Below are positions 52,561-60,209 of a stretch of 64,000 nt of DNA, one piece after another. The position numbers and the translations under genes were made by a program. The stretch is from JAYRZB01 sp041916675 (GTDB lineage Bacteria > Pseudomonadota > Alphaproteobacteria > Rhizobiales > Devosiaceae): positions 251,360-315,359 of the forward strand of contig JAYRZB010000005.1 in assembly GCA_041916675.1 (NCBI GenBank), read 5' to 3'. The notes below the pieces were generated by a model that ran no database searches, was not told the DNA's origin, and saw only the letters and a program-made list of their open reading frames with translations. Each line of letters starts with the position of its first letter. Position 1 is the first letter of the stretch.

Positions 52561-53592
52561 ATGGGTAAACTGAATCTGTTCAAGGCGACGATCACCGGCG
52601 CGCTCATGCTCGGCCTGATGGCCGGGACGGCGGCGCAGGCGGCCGATATCGTGGGCCTGATCACCAAGACCGAAGGCAACCCCTTCTTCGTGAAGATGCG
52701 CGAAGGCGCCCAGGCCAAGGCAACCGAGCTTGGGCTCGACCTGCGCACGGCAGCCGGCAAGTTTGACGGCGACAATGACAGCCAGGTGGCAGCAATTGAA
52801 AATCTGATCGCCTCGGGTGCCAAAGGCTTTGCGATTGTGCCTTCGGATTCTTCGGCCATCGTGCCCACCATTCAGGCGGCGCGTGATGCCGGCCTCCTGG
52901 TGATCGTGCTCGATACCCCGCTCGATCCGATCGACGCGGCCGATGCCACGTTTGCTACCGATAACCGCAAGGCGGGGCTGCTGATCGGCCAGTGGGCCAA
53001 GGCAACGTTGGGCGACAAGGCCGCTTCGGCCAAGATCGCTTTCCTCGATCTTGCCGTCAACCAGCCCACCGTCGACTACCTGCGCGACCAGGGCTTCATG
53101 GAAGGTTTCGGGATCGATGTGAAGGATCCCAACCGCTATGGCGATGAAGACGATGCCCGCATCTGCGGCCATGAAATGACCGCCGGTTCGGAAGAGGGCG
53201 GGCGTACCGCCATGGAAACCCTGCTGCAGAAGTGCCCCGATATCAACGTGGTCTACGCCATCAACGAACCGGCTGCCGCCGGTGGGTATGAAGCGCTCAA
53301 GGCTGTGGGCAAGGATGATGGCTCGGTGCTGATCGTGGCCGTCGATGGCGGCTGCCCAGGCGTTGCCAATGTCAAATCTGGTGTGATTGGTGCAACCAGC
53401 CAGCAATATCCGCTCAAAATGGCTGCCATGGCCATGGAAGCGATCCAGAAGTTTACGGCCACCGGCGAAAAGCCGTCCGTGACTGAGGGCCTCGACTTCT
53501 TCGACACCGGTGCAACGCTGGTGACCGACAAGCCAGTGGATGGCGTTGAATCGATCGACACCACCAAGGGCGCCGAACTCTGCTGGGGTTGA
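52561..53592 (+). CDS. frcB: Fructose-type sugar-binding protein FrcB
   Basis: A 343-residue periplasmic protein with a Sec signal (hydrophobic 10-22, AQA at 25-27). ITKTEGNPFFVKMREGAQAK, VIVLDTPLDPIDAADATFAT, QPTVDYLRDQGFMEGFGIDV and the terminal ELCWG closely follow FrcB of Sinorhizobium, which binds fructose, mannose and ribose. GGGAGGAAC gives the start. First gene of frcBCA. Confidence 0.9.
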   Translation: MGKLNLFKATITGALMLGLMAGTAAQAADIVGLITKTEGNPFFVKMREGAQAKATELGLDLRTAAGKFDGDNDSQVAAIENLIASGAKGFAIVPSDSSAIVPTIQAARDAGLLVIVLDTPLDPIDAADATFATDNRKAGLLIGQWAKATLGDKAASAKIAFLDLAVNQPTVDYLRDQGFMEGFGIDVKDPNRYGDEDDARICGHEMTAGSEEGGRTAMETLLQKCPDINVVYAINEPAAAGGYEALKAVGKDDGSVLIVAVDGGCPGVANVKSGVIGATSQQYPLKMAAMAMEAIQKFTATGEKPSVTEGLDFFDTGATLVTDKPVDGVESIDTTKGAELCWG

Positions 53593-53631
53593 TGCCCTTC
53601 TAACCATAGTCCGCGAGGGCTAAGCTGACGC

Positions 53632-53659
53632 AGAAAGGGCCGTTCCGACGGCCCTTTCT
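53632..53659 (+). terminator. Hairpin between frcB and frcC (partial terminator)
   Basis: AGAAAGGGCCGT and ACGGCCCTTTCT around TCCG form a perfect 12-bp stem 39 bp after frcB. The T run is part of the stem only, so readthrough is likely; such hairpins raise binding-protein output over permease output. Confidence 0.75.
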
Positions 53660-53683
53660 AAACAAGCCCTGGGAGGGGGAACC

Positions 53684-54760
53684 ATGAGTGATGATGCTAC
53701 CGGTTCGGCCGTGGCCGAAAAAGGGCTGGCCAATGCCAGCCAGACGGTCGCCAGTTTTGACGAAGACCGACCTTCCGCGATCCGCCGCCTGCAGCATTTC
53801 CTGCACGAATTTCCCACCGCAATTCCCTTTATCGTCCTGATTGCCGGCATCCTAATCTTCTCGGTTGCGGCCGGGGGTAAGTTCTTTGCCCCGTTCAACC
53901 TGTCGCTGGTTTTGCAGCAGGTGACGATCATTGGCGTGCTCGGCATTGCGCAGACCCTGATCATCCTGACCGCCGGTATCGACCTGTCAGTCGGCGCGAT
54001 CATGGTGTTGTCCTCGATCGTGATGGGCAGGCTGTCGGTGACGGCCGGGGTGCCGGTTGAGATCAGTTTTGTGCTTGGGCTGCTGACCGGGCTTTTGTGC
54101 GGGGTGATCAATGGCGTGCTGGTGGCGCTGGTGCGACTGCCGCCGTTCATTGTGACGCTGGGCACCTGGAGCATCTACGGGGCGCTGGTGATTTTCATCT
54201 CGCGTTCCGAAACCATCCGCTCGCAAGATATCGCGGCGATTGCCCCGATGCTGCAATGGATGGGATCGAAATTTGCCATCGGTGGTGGTGCGGTGCTGAC
54301 GGCAGGATCGATCGTGATGATCCTTCTGGCCGTTGCTGTCTGGTACATGCTCAACCGCACCGCCTTCGGGCGGCATGTCTATGCGGTGGGGGATGATCCC
54401 GAAGCGGCGCGGCTGGCCGGTATCAACACCACGCGCACCCTGATCGGGGTCTATGCGCTGGCCGGGCTGATCTGTGCCATTGCCAGCTGGGTGCTGATCG
54501 GGCGGGTGGGTGCGGTTTCGCCGCTGGGCAGCCAGACGGCCAATCTCGATGCGATCACCGCCGTGGTGATTGGCGGAACATCGTTGTTCGGGGGGCGTGG
54601 ATCGATTGTGGGCACGCTGTTCGGAGCGCTGATCGTGGGCATTTTCCGCAACGGGCTGGCGCTGGCCGGGGTCGACGTGCTCTGGCAGGAATTCACCGTC
54701 GGCATCCTGATCATCCTCGCCGTCACCATCGACCAGTGGATCAGAAAGGTGTCATCATGA
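53684..54760 (+). CDS. frcC: Sugar ABC transporter permease FrcC
   Basis: A 358-residue RbsC-type permease with about ten helices and a 45-residue cytoplasmic N-terminal extension before the first helix (PTAIPFIVLIAGILIFSVAA). LTAGIDLSVGAIMVLSSIVM, LPPFIVTLGTWSIYGALVI and GGTSLFGGRGSIVGTLFG are family motifs. It overlaps frcA as ATGA. Confidence 0.92.
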   Translation: MSDDATGSAVAEKGLANASQTVASFDEDRPSAIRRLQHFLHEFPTAIPFIVLIAGILIFSVAAGGKFFAPFNLSLVLQQVTIIGVLGIAQTLIILTAGIDLSVGAIMVLSSIVMGRLSVTAGVPVEISFVLGLLTGLLCGVINGVLVALVRLPPFIVTLGTWSIYGALVIFISRSETIRSQDIAAIAPMLQWMGSKFAIGGGAVLTAGSIVMILLAVAVWYMLNRTAFGRHVYAVGDDPEAARLAGINTTRTLIGVYALAGLICAIASWVLIGRVGAVSPLGSQTANLDAITAVVIGGTSLFGGRGSIVGTLFGALIVGIFRNGLALAGVDVLWQEFTVGILIILAVTIDQWIRKVSS

Positions 54761-55587
54761 CCGCATCGTCACAGGTTCCGGTTCTGGCGGCACGCGGGCT
54801 CAGCAAGCGCTATGGCAAGGTTGTGGCGCTTGATGACACCGACTTCGAACTGATGCCGGGCGAAATCCTGGCGGTGATCGGGGACAATGGCGCGGGCAAA
54901 TCGACCCTGATCAAGGCGCTGTGCGGGGCGGTGATCCCCGATAGCGGGGTGGTGGAGCTCAACGGGGTGCCGGTGCAGTTCCGCTCGCCGCTTGAAGCGC
55001 GGATGGCGGGGATTGAAACGGTGTATCAGAACCTGGCGCTGTCCCCGGCGCTTTCGATTGCCGACAACATGTTTCTGGGGCGCGAACTGCGCAAGCCGGG
55101 TTTCATGGGCCGGGTTTTCCGCGCGCTGGACCGCAGCGCCATGCAGAAGCGGGCCCGCGAAAAGCTGACTGAACTGGGGCTCCTGACCATCCAGAACATC
55201 AACCAGTCGGTGGAAACGCTTTCGGGCGGGCAGCGGCAGGGCGTAGCGGTGGCGCGGGCGGCGGCGTTCGGTTCCAAAGTTGTGATCATGGACGAGCCGA
55301 CGGCGGCGCTGGGGGTGAAGGAAAGCCGCCGGGTGCTGGAGCTGATCCTTGACGTCAAGCGGCGCGGCCTGCCGATCATTCTGATCTCGCACAACATGCC
55401 GCATGTGTTCGAGGTGGCGGACCGCATCCACATTCACCGGCTAGGCAAGCGGATCGCGGTGATCCGGCCCAAGGATTATTCGATGTCGGACGCTGTGGCG
55501 ATCATGACCGGGGCGATGAAGCCGCCGGAAGCGGGCGGGCCGGCGCATCACTATCAGGTCGGCGAGGAGCTGACACAGGCACAATAG
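54757..55587 (+). CDS. frcA: Sugar ABC transporter ATPase FrcA (single NBD)
   Basis: A 276-residue single-domain ATPase, as in FrcA and unlike the tandem RbsA. Walker A GDNGAGKST near 46-54, signature LSGGQRQGVAVARAA, Walker B VVIMDEPTAALG, then the switch His in ISHNMPHV. ATG at 54757 overlaps the frcC stop. Confidence 0.92.
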   Translation: MTASSQVPVLAARGLSKRYGKVVALDDTDFELMPGEILAVIGDNGAGKSTLIKALCGAVIPDSGVVELNGVPVQFRSPLEARMAGIETVYQNLALSPALSIADNMFLGRELRKPGFMGRVFRALDRSAMQKRAREKLTELGLLTIQNINQSVETLSGGQRQGVAVARAAAFGSKVVIMDEPTAALGVKESRRVLELILDVKRRGLPIILISHNMPHVFEVADRIHIHRLGKRIAVIRPKDYSMSDAVAIMTGAMKPPEAGGPAHHYQVGEELTQAQ

Positions 55588-55728
55588 CGTCGCGGCCGGG
55601 CCTGGATGGATGCGGCCATTCTGCCCGGCTTCGGCGGGGCGAGTGGCCGCACATTCATCGAGGTGCCGATGCGGCCATGCCGGATTGCGCTTTCGCCCGG
55701 GGCAGTGGGTGGGCTAGAAATGCTCAGG

Positions 55729-55748
55729 AGCCGGGCGATTGCCCGGCT
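55729..55748. repeat. 8-bp hairpin upstream of the polyol dehydrogenase
   Basis: AGCCGGGC-GATT-GCCCGGCT, perfect, 29 bp before the dehydrogenase ATG. No T run on either side; it could still be a weak end for frcA transcripts or a leader stem. Confidence 0.6.
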
Positions 55749-55777
55749 AAGCTACGAATGACCAGGAAATCCAAGCC

Positions 55778-56824
55778 ATGACCAAAGTCCGCGCCCTCGT
55801 TCTGGAACGTCAGCACGAACTGGCGTTGCGTGATATCGACCTGCCGCTCGAGGTGGGGCCGGGCATGGTCAAGATCAAAATCCACACGGTGGGCGTGTGC
55901 GGTTCGGATGTGCACTACTACACCCATGGCCGGATCGGCGGGTTTGTGGTCAACGAGCCGATGGTTCTGGGCCATGAGGCAGCGGGGGTGGTGGTGGAAA
56001 CCGGGGCCGGGGTCAGCCATCTCAAGGTGGGCGACCGGGTGTGCATGGAGCCGGGCATTCCCGATGCCAATTCGCGCGCCAGCCGGTTGGGTATGTACAA
56101 TATCGATCCGGCGGTGACTTTCTGGGCGACGCCGCCGATTCATGGGGTGCTGACGCCCCATGTGGTGCACCCGGCCAACTACACCTTCAAGCTGCCCGAC
56201 AATGTGAGCTTTGCCGAAGGGGCGATGGTGGAGCCGTTTGCGGTGGGCCTGCAGGCGGCGCACAAGGCAAAGATTGCCCCCGGCGATACCGGGGTGGTGA
56301 TCGGCGCCGGGCCAATCGGGATCATGGTGGCGATTGCCGCAGTGGCGGGGGGCTGCGCGCGGGTGATCGTGGCCGATATGATGCCGGACAAGCTCAGGAT
56401 TGCGGCGCAATATCCCGGGATCATTCCGGTCAATATCCGCGAACAGCCGTTGGTGGACGCAGTGAACGGCCTGACCGAGGGCTGGGGCGCCGATGTGGTA
56501 TTCGAGTGCTCGGGCTCGCCGCGCGCCTATGAGACGCTCAACGCCCTGCCGCGGCCGGGCGGTTGCGTGGTGCTGGTGGGACTGCCGGTGGACCGGGTGC
56601 CGTTCGATGTTTCGGGCGCCACGACCAAGGAACTGCGGTTTGAAACCGTGTTCCGTTACGCCCATCAATATGACCGGGCGATTGCCATGTTCGGCTCGGG
56701 CAAGGTGGACCTCAAGCCGCTGATCTCGGAAACCTTTGCCTTTGAGGATGCGATCGCCGCGTTCGAGCGCGCCGCCGAGGGGCGGCCGACGGATGTGAAG
56801 CTGCAGATCAAACTGGCCGACTAG
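55778..56824 (+). CDS. Zinc alcohol/polyol dehydrogenase (xylitol dehydrogenase-like)
   Basis: A 348-residue medium-chain dehydrogenase. Catalytic zinc ligands Cys41 (VCGSDVH) and His66-Glu67 (GHEAAG) are present. The usual structural-zinc lobe with four cysteines is replaced by GIPDANSRASRLGMYNIDP, as in a known polyol-dehydrogenase subgroup. Rossmann GAGPIG at about 178. Behind frcBCA, it probably oxidises a polyol or reduces a ketose. Confidence 0.88.
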   Translation: MTKVRALVLERQHELALRDIDLPLEVGPGMVKIKIHTVGVCGSDVHYYTHGRIGGFVVNEPMVLGHEAAGVVVETGAGVSHLKVGDRVCMEPGIPDANSRASRLGMYNIDPAVTFWATPPIHGVLTPHVVHPANYTFKLPDNVSFAEGAMVEPFAVGLQAAHKAKIAPGDTGVVIGAGPIGIMVAIAAVAGGCARVIVADMMPDKLRIAAQYPGIIPVNIREQPLVDAVNGLTEGWGADVVFECSGSPRAYETLNALPRPGGCVVLVGLPVDRVPFDVSGATTKELRFETVFRYAHQYDRAIAMFGSGKVDLKPLISETFAFEDAIAAFERAAEGRPTDVKLQIKLAD

Positions 56825-56834
56825 GAGAGCGACG

Positions 56835-57620
56835 ATGGATCTGGGACTGCGCGACAAGGTTGCCGTGATCACCGGAGGCAGCGTCGGGATCGGGCTGGCA
56901 GTGGCAGAGGGCCTGGCGGCCGAGGGCGCCAATATCGTGATCACGGCGCGTGGCAAGGATCGGGCCGAGGCCGAGGCGGTGCGGATTGCCGAGACCTACA
57001 ATGTGATCACCCATGCCATTGCCGCCGATGTGGCGACGGCCGAGGGCTGCGAGGCGGTGATCAAAGGGGTGGGCAAGGCGTTTGGCGGCTGCGATATCCT
57101 GATCAACAATGCAGGCACCGGTTCGAACGAGACCATTGCCGAAGCCGACGATGCCAAGTGGCAGTATTACTGGGACCTGCATGTGATGGCGGCGGTGCGG
57201 CTGGCGCGCGGGCTGGTGCCGGGCATGAAAGCGCGCGGCGGCGGGGTGATCTTACACAATGCCTCGATCTGCGCAGTGCAGCCGCTTTGGTATGAGCCGA
57301 TCTACAACACCACCAAGGCGGCGCTGATGATGTTCTCGAAAACGCTGGCGACCGAGGTGATCGGGGACAATATCAGGGTCAACACCATCAATCCCGGGCT
57401 GGTGCTGACGCCGGACTGGGTCAAGACCGCCAAGCAATTGGCGGGCGAAGATGGCTATGAGGCGCACCTGCAGGGGGTGGCCGACGAGCTTTCGAGCATC
57501 AAGCGGTTCGCCACCCCGGCGGAGATGGCGAACTTTTTTGTCTTCATGTGTTCCGACAAGGCCAGCTATTCGACCGGCTCGGCCTATTTTGTCGACGGCG
57601 GGATGCTCAAGACCGTCTGA
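56835..57620 (+). CDS. Short-chain dehydrogenase/reductase
   Basis: A 261-residue SDR. TGGSVGIGLAVAEG (13-26) is the cofactor loop, ILINNAGTGS the NNAG motif, and NASIC..YNTTKA the Ser-Tyr-Lys triad. AGGAGA gives the start 10 bp after the polyol dehydrogenase, so the two probably work on linked substrates. Its stop abuts the convergent MFS stop with no gap. Confidence 0.88.
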   Translation: MDLGLRDKVAVITGGSVGIGLAVAEGLAAEGANIVITARGKDRAEAEAVRIAETYNVITHAIAADVATAEGCEAVIKGVGKAFGGCDILINNAGTGSNETIAEADDAKWQYYWDLHVMAAVRLARGLVPGMKARGGGVILHNASICAVQPLWYEPIYNTTKAALMMFSKTLATEVIGDNIRVNTINPGLVLTPDWVKTAKQLAGEDGYEAHLQGVADELSSIKRFATPAEMANFFVFMCSDKASYSTGSAYFVDGGMLKTV

Positions 57621-59054
57621 TCATTCTGCAAGGCCGGGCTGGGCGACCGGCGTGCGGCGTCCGGCAACTACCGCGAAGGGTGCGGCCAGCAGCGGAATGA
57701 CCCCGAAGATGACCATGAGCCAGAGGGCCGCCGGAGCGAATTCGGCCGGCTCTTTGGCGGTGACCACGCCAAGGACATTGACCAGCACCCCGGCAATGGC
57801 GGCACCGAACCCGCTCGAGAACAATTGCACCATGGTGATGGCGGCCGCCGTGCGGTCCTTTTCACCCTCGGGGGCGGCATGGAGCACGCGGGTCATCAGG
57901 TGCGGCCAGACCGCGCCGATGCCAAAGCCGATGAACAAGAGGCTGATCACCACGGGTGTGAGCACCAGCCAGTCGGCGCCGGGATTGACACGCGAGAGCG
58001 CAAGGCCCGTGGCAATCATGGAGAGGCCCATGACCGCCGGAGCGAGGCCAAGCAGCCGCTCGGCGCGGGCACCGGTCCAGCCCGAGGTGATGAGCGAGGC
58101 AATGGTCCAGCCCATGGCGATCAACGCCACCAGATAGCCGGCCAGCAGCGGTGGCTGGCCATGAATGCGCTGCAGGAACAGCGGCACGAAAATATCGGCG
58201 GTGAGCGCAAACTGCATCAGCAGCATGGCCGCCAGCAGCGGTGAGAGGCGCGACGACAACGAGAATGTGCCGGTGGGCAGAAGGTGCCTGCCCGAGCGTT
58301 TTTCGGCAACGGCAAGGGCGATAAACGCCGCAATCGCCAGCCCCACAAGCTGCAAGGCGAAGGTAAGGTTGGTGACGGCGGCAAAGCTTGCAACCGACGC
58401 CAGCAGCACCGCGCTGATCAGCATGGCGATCTGGATGACGGGCACGCGGGCGGCGCCCTTTTCGTCGCCGCGCGCGGGGATGACGCGGAAGGCCAGCAGG
58501 CCCAGAAGACCGGCAAACGGCACCAGCACCCAGAAGGCCCAGCGCCAGAGCCCATATTCGGCAAAGACACCGCCTGCCGCCGGGCCGATGAGCGTTGCCA
58601 CGCCCCAGACGCCCGAAATCAGTGCCATGGCACGCGGCCAGAGCGCGGGGGCGAAGACGACGCGGATCATGGCATGGGTCATGGCGACCAGCATGCCGGC
58701 GCCAAAGCCCTGGACCATGCGCCCGACCAGCATGACGGGCATGTTTGGAGCAGCGCCACAGGCCAGGCTGCCCAGGGCAAAGGCGACGGTGGCCAGAACA
58801 TAGTAAGCCCGTGGCCCAATGCCGAACGGACGGGTGGCGGCAAAGATCGAGGCCACGATGGAGGCCACGATAAAGAGCGTTGTGTTCCAGGCAAACAGAT
58901 CGAGCCCGCCGATATCCTCGACGACCGAGGGCAGGAGCGTGGAGCCGATGAAGACGTTGACGGCGTGCAGACCGACGCCGCCGCTCAGAACCGCGACGCG
59001 CAGGCCGTTTTCGCCGCGAAACAAATCGAGCCAGCTGCTCTGTGCTTGAGCCAT
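57621..59054 (-). CDS. MFS drug/metabolite exporter
   Basis: A 477-residue transporter with about 12-14 helices. AAGGA supports ATG 59054. RMVQGFGAGMLVAMTHAMI is the DHA2-like motif C region and PNMPVMLVGR precedes it; helices 7-14 are well defined. Cargo unknown. The 430 bp upstream are described separately. Confidence 0.87.
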   Translation of the reverse strand: MAQAQSSWLDLFRGENGLRVAVLSGGVGLHAVNVFIGSTLLPSVVEDIGGLDLFAWNTTLFIVASIVASIFAATRPFGIGPRAYYVLATVAFALGSLACGAAPNMPVMLVGRMVQGFGAGMLVAMTHAMIRVVFAPALWPRAMALISGVWGVATLIGPAAGGVFAEYGLWRWAFWVLVPFAGLLGLLAFRVIPARGDEKGAARVPVIQIAMLISAVLLASVASFAAVTNLTFALQLVGLAIAAFIALAVAEKRSGRHLLPTGTFSLSSRLSPLLAAMLLMQFALTADIFVPLFLQRIHGQPPLLAGYLVALIAMGWTIASLITSGWTGARAERLLGLAPAVMGLSMIATGLALSRVNPGADWLVLTPVVISLLFIGFGIGAVWPHLMTRVLHAAPEGEKDRTAAAITMVQLFSSGFGAAIAGVLVNVLGVVTAKEPAEFAPAALWLMVIFGVIPLLAAPFAVVAGRRTPVAQPGLAE

Positions 59055-59219
59055 GGCAAAGTCCTTGTTGTTTTTGTTTACCCCGAGACAACTCAAAGGC
59101 CGGGAACTCGGGGTGTGCCTACAACCTCAAGCGCAATAGAGGTCAAGAGCATATTGGACAGCCGGCGTTGCAGGCTGGTTTTAACAAATCCGGGGCCGAT
59201 TTGCCAACGGCGCGGCGGA

Positions 59220-59260
59220 TGAAGAAAGCGGCGCCCGGGATAAACCCCGACGCCGCTTTC
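59220..59260 (-). terminator. Terminator-like hairpin on the minus strand
   Basis: GAAAGCGGCG and CGCCGCTTTC (59224-59233 and 59251-59260) form a perfect 10-bp stem, extended inside by GGGG/TCCC; on the minus strand it is followed by TTCATCC after the stem's CTTTC. No annotated gene ends near it: the receiver gene stops 224 bp upstream and the MFS gene begins 166 bp downstream. Confidence 0.6.
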
Positions 59261-59458
59261 CGAGCGCTGCCCACTGGGAGAAGCCGGGCAGGCTCTGCGG
59301 GCCCAGATGGTCAGGTCCGCCGCTTCGTTCCGGGCACCGGCCGCTTAGCGCCGTGCAGGACAGTGTTCCGCCAAGGGGAGGAAGTGGTGGCGGGGGAGAT
59401 GTTTGGGAATGCACAAAAAGACCAGAGGTTCCCTCCGTGCAAACATCCCGCCCCGCCG
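59220..59458 (-). other. Gene-free region, possible small RNA
   Basis: No credible protein gene. Reading the minus strand, this runs from the receiver gene's end to the hairpin at 59220-59260 and contains an anti-ribosome-site-like CTTCCTCCCC (plus-strand 59375-59384), a feature of several alphaproteobacterial small RNAs. No clear promoter. Could equally be the long 3' end of the receiver message. Confidence 0.25.
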
Positions 59459-59492
59459 GGCACGTAATCTGTGGACGCAGTAATTACGTGCC
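59459..59492. repeat. Perfect inverted repeat at the end of the receiver gene
   Basis: GGCACGTAAT and ATTACGTGCC around a 14-nt loop, overlapping the TAA of the receiver gene. It resembles the TTACGTAGGGC half of the palindrome at 60021-60058 on the other side of the gene. Confidence 0.75.
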
Positions 59493-59930
59493 TACCCTGT
59501 CCAGGCGCTGATGGCGCGCCCAGAAACCAATCAGGCTCTCCGCCTCGCGCCGATAGGCAGCGGGGTCGGGGTGCCGTTCGAAAACCGCAGCGGCTCCGGC
59601 CTCGATCAGCGATTCGCGCGTGGCGCGATCGAGCGAGGGCGCAAAGGCCGCAATGATGGTGCCCGCCTCGTTGGCCGCCATGCGCACGTGAGCGATGAAA
59701 TCGCGCGTGGCGCTGGAGCGGCTCTTAAGGTCGACAATCAGCATTTCCGGCCAGGTGGAACCGTCACCTTGGGCCGGAGTCATCAGTATGCGCAAGGCGC
59801 GGCGGGCATCGCCGAGCCAGCGAAGACGCGGGGCACCAGCATCTCCCAGATGGCGCAGCAACAGGCGGGCCGAATGCGAATCATCGTCCACCAGCGCCAG
59901 CAGGGGCCGGTTGTCATTGAGGGCGTTCAT
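59484..59930 (-). CDS. Atypical response-regulator receiver protein
   Basis: A 148-residue stand-alone receiver-like domain with no output domain. ATG 59930 follows AAGGA. LALVDDDSHSARLLLRHL gives the acidic pair and MLIVDLKSR the phospho-acceptor Asp at about residue 75. The conserved Lys before Pro is missing (VFERHPDP), so phosphorylation signalling may be altered. Divergent from a membrane winged-helix/TPR protein. Confidence 0.7.
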   Translation of the reverse strand: MNALNDNRPLLALVDDDSHSARLLLRHLGDAGAPRLRWLGDARRALRILMTPAQGDGSTWPEMLIVDLKSRSSATRDFIAHVRMAANEAGTIIAAFAPSLDRATRESLIEAGAAAVFERHPDPAAYRREAESLIGFWARHQRLDRVGT

Positions 59931-60020
59931 TGCAGGTCCTTCGCCCCCGCAGTGAAACGAAGGCAGGTATTGGTTGTTCAGATGCCGGAGGAAAACAGGC
60001 TCAGCGCCGGACAAGCACAA

Positions 60021-60058
60021 GGAATTACGTAGGGCATTCGTCGAATGGCGTACGTTCC
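60021..60058. promoter_or_regulatory. Imperfect palindrome in the divergent promoter region
   Basis: CATTCG-T-CGAATG at the centre (60035-60047) with outer arms GGAATTACGTA and TACGTTCC. It lies 90 bp before the receiver ATG and about 150-170 bp before the divergent gene, a good place for a regulator of both. Confidence 0.55.
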
Positions 60059-60209
60059 TCATCCAGCGCTATGCCTCGATTGCGACACCGTGCATCTCAT
60101 GTTGCCCGACATATGCGGGTGTTCCCGAGCAGGTGGAAGGGGACAAGGGGTAAGCGGGGGTAAGATAGGCTTGTGTTTTACATGTAAACTCGCCAGTCTG
60201 ACTCAGGCC

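Noticed and set aside
59311..59330. TCAGGTCCG, recalling the signal recognition particle RNA loop
   Set aside because: The required GGAAGGAAGCAGC segment does not follow, so it is not an SRP RNA.
60045..60209. Upstream ATG extension of the winged-helix/TPR protein
   Set aside because: The added residues are Cys- and Gly-rich with no family match and cross the divergent regulatory palindrome.
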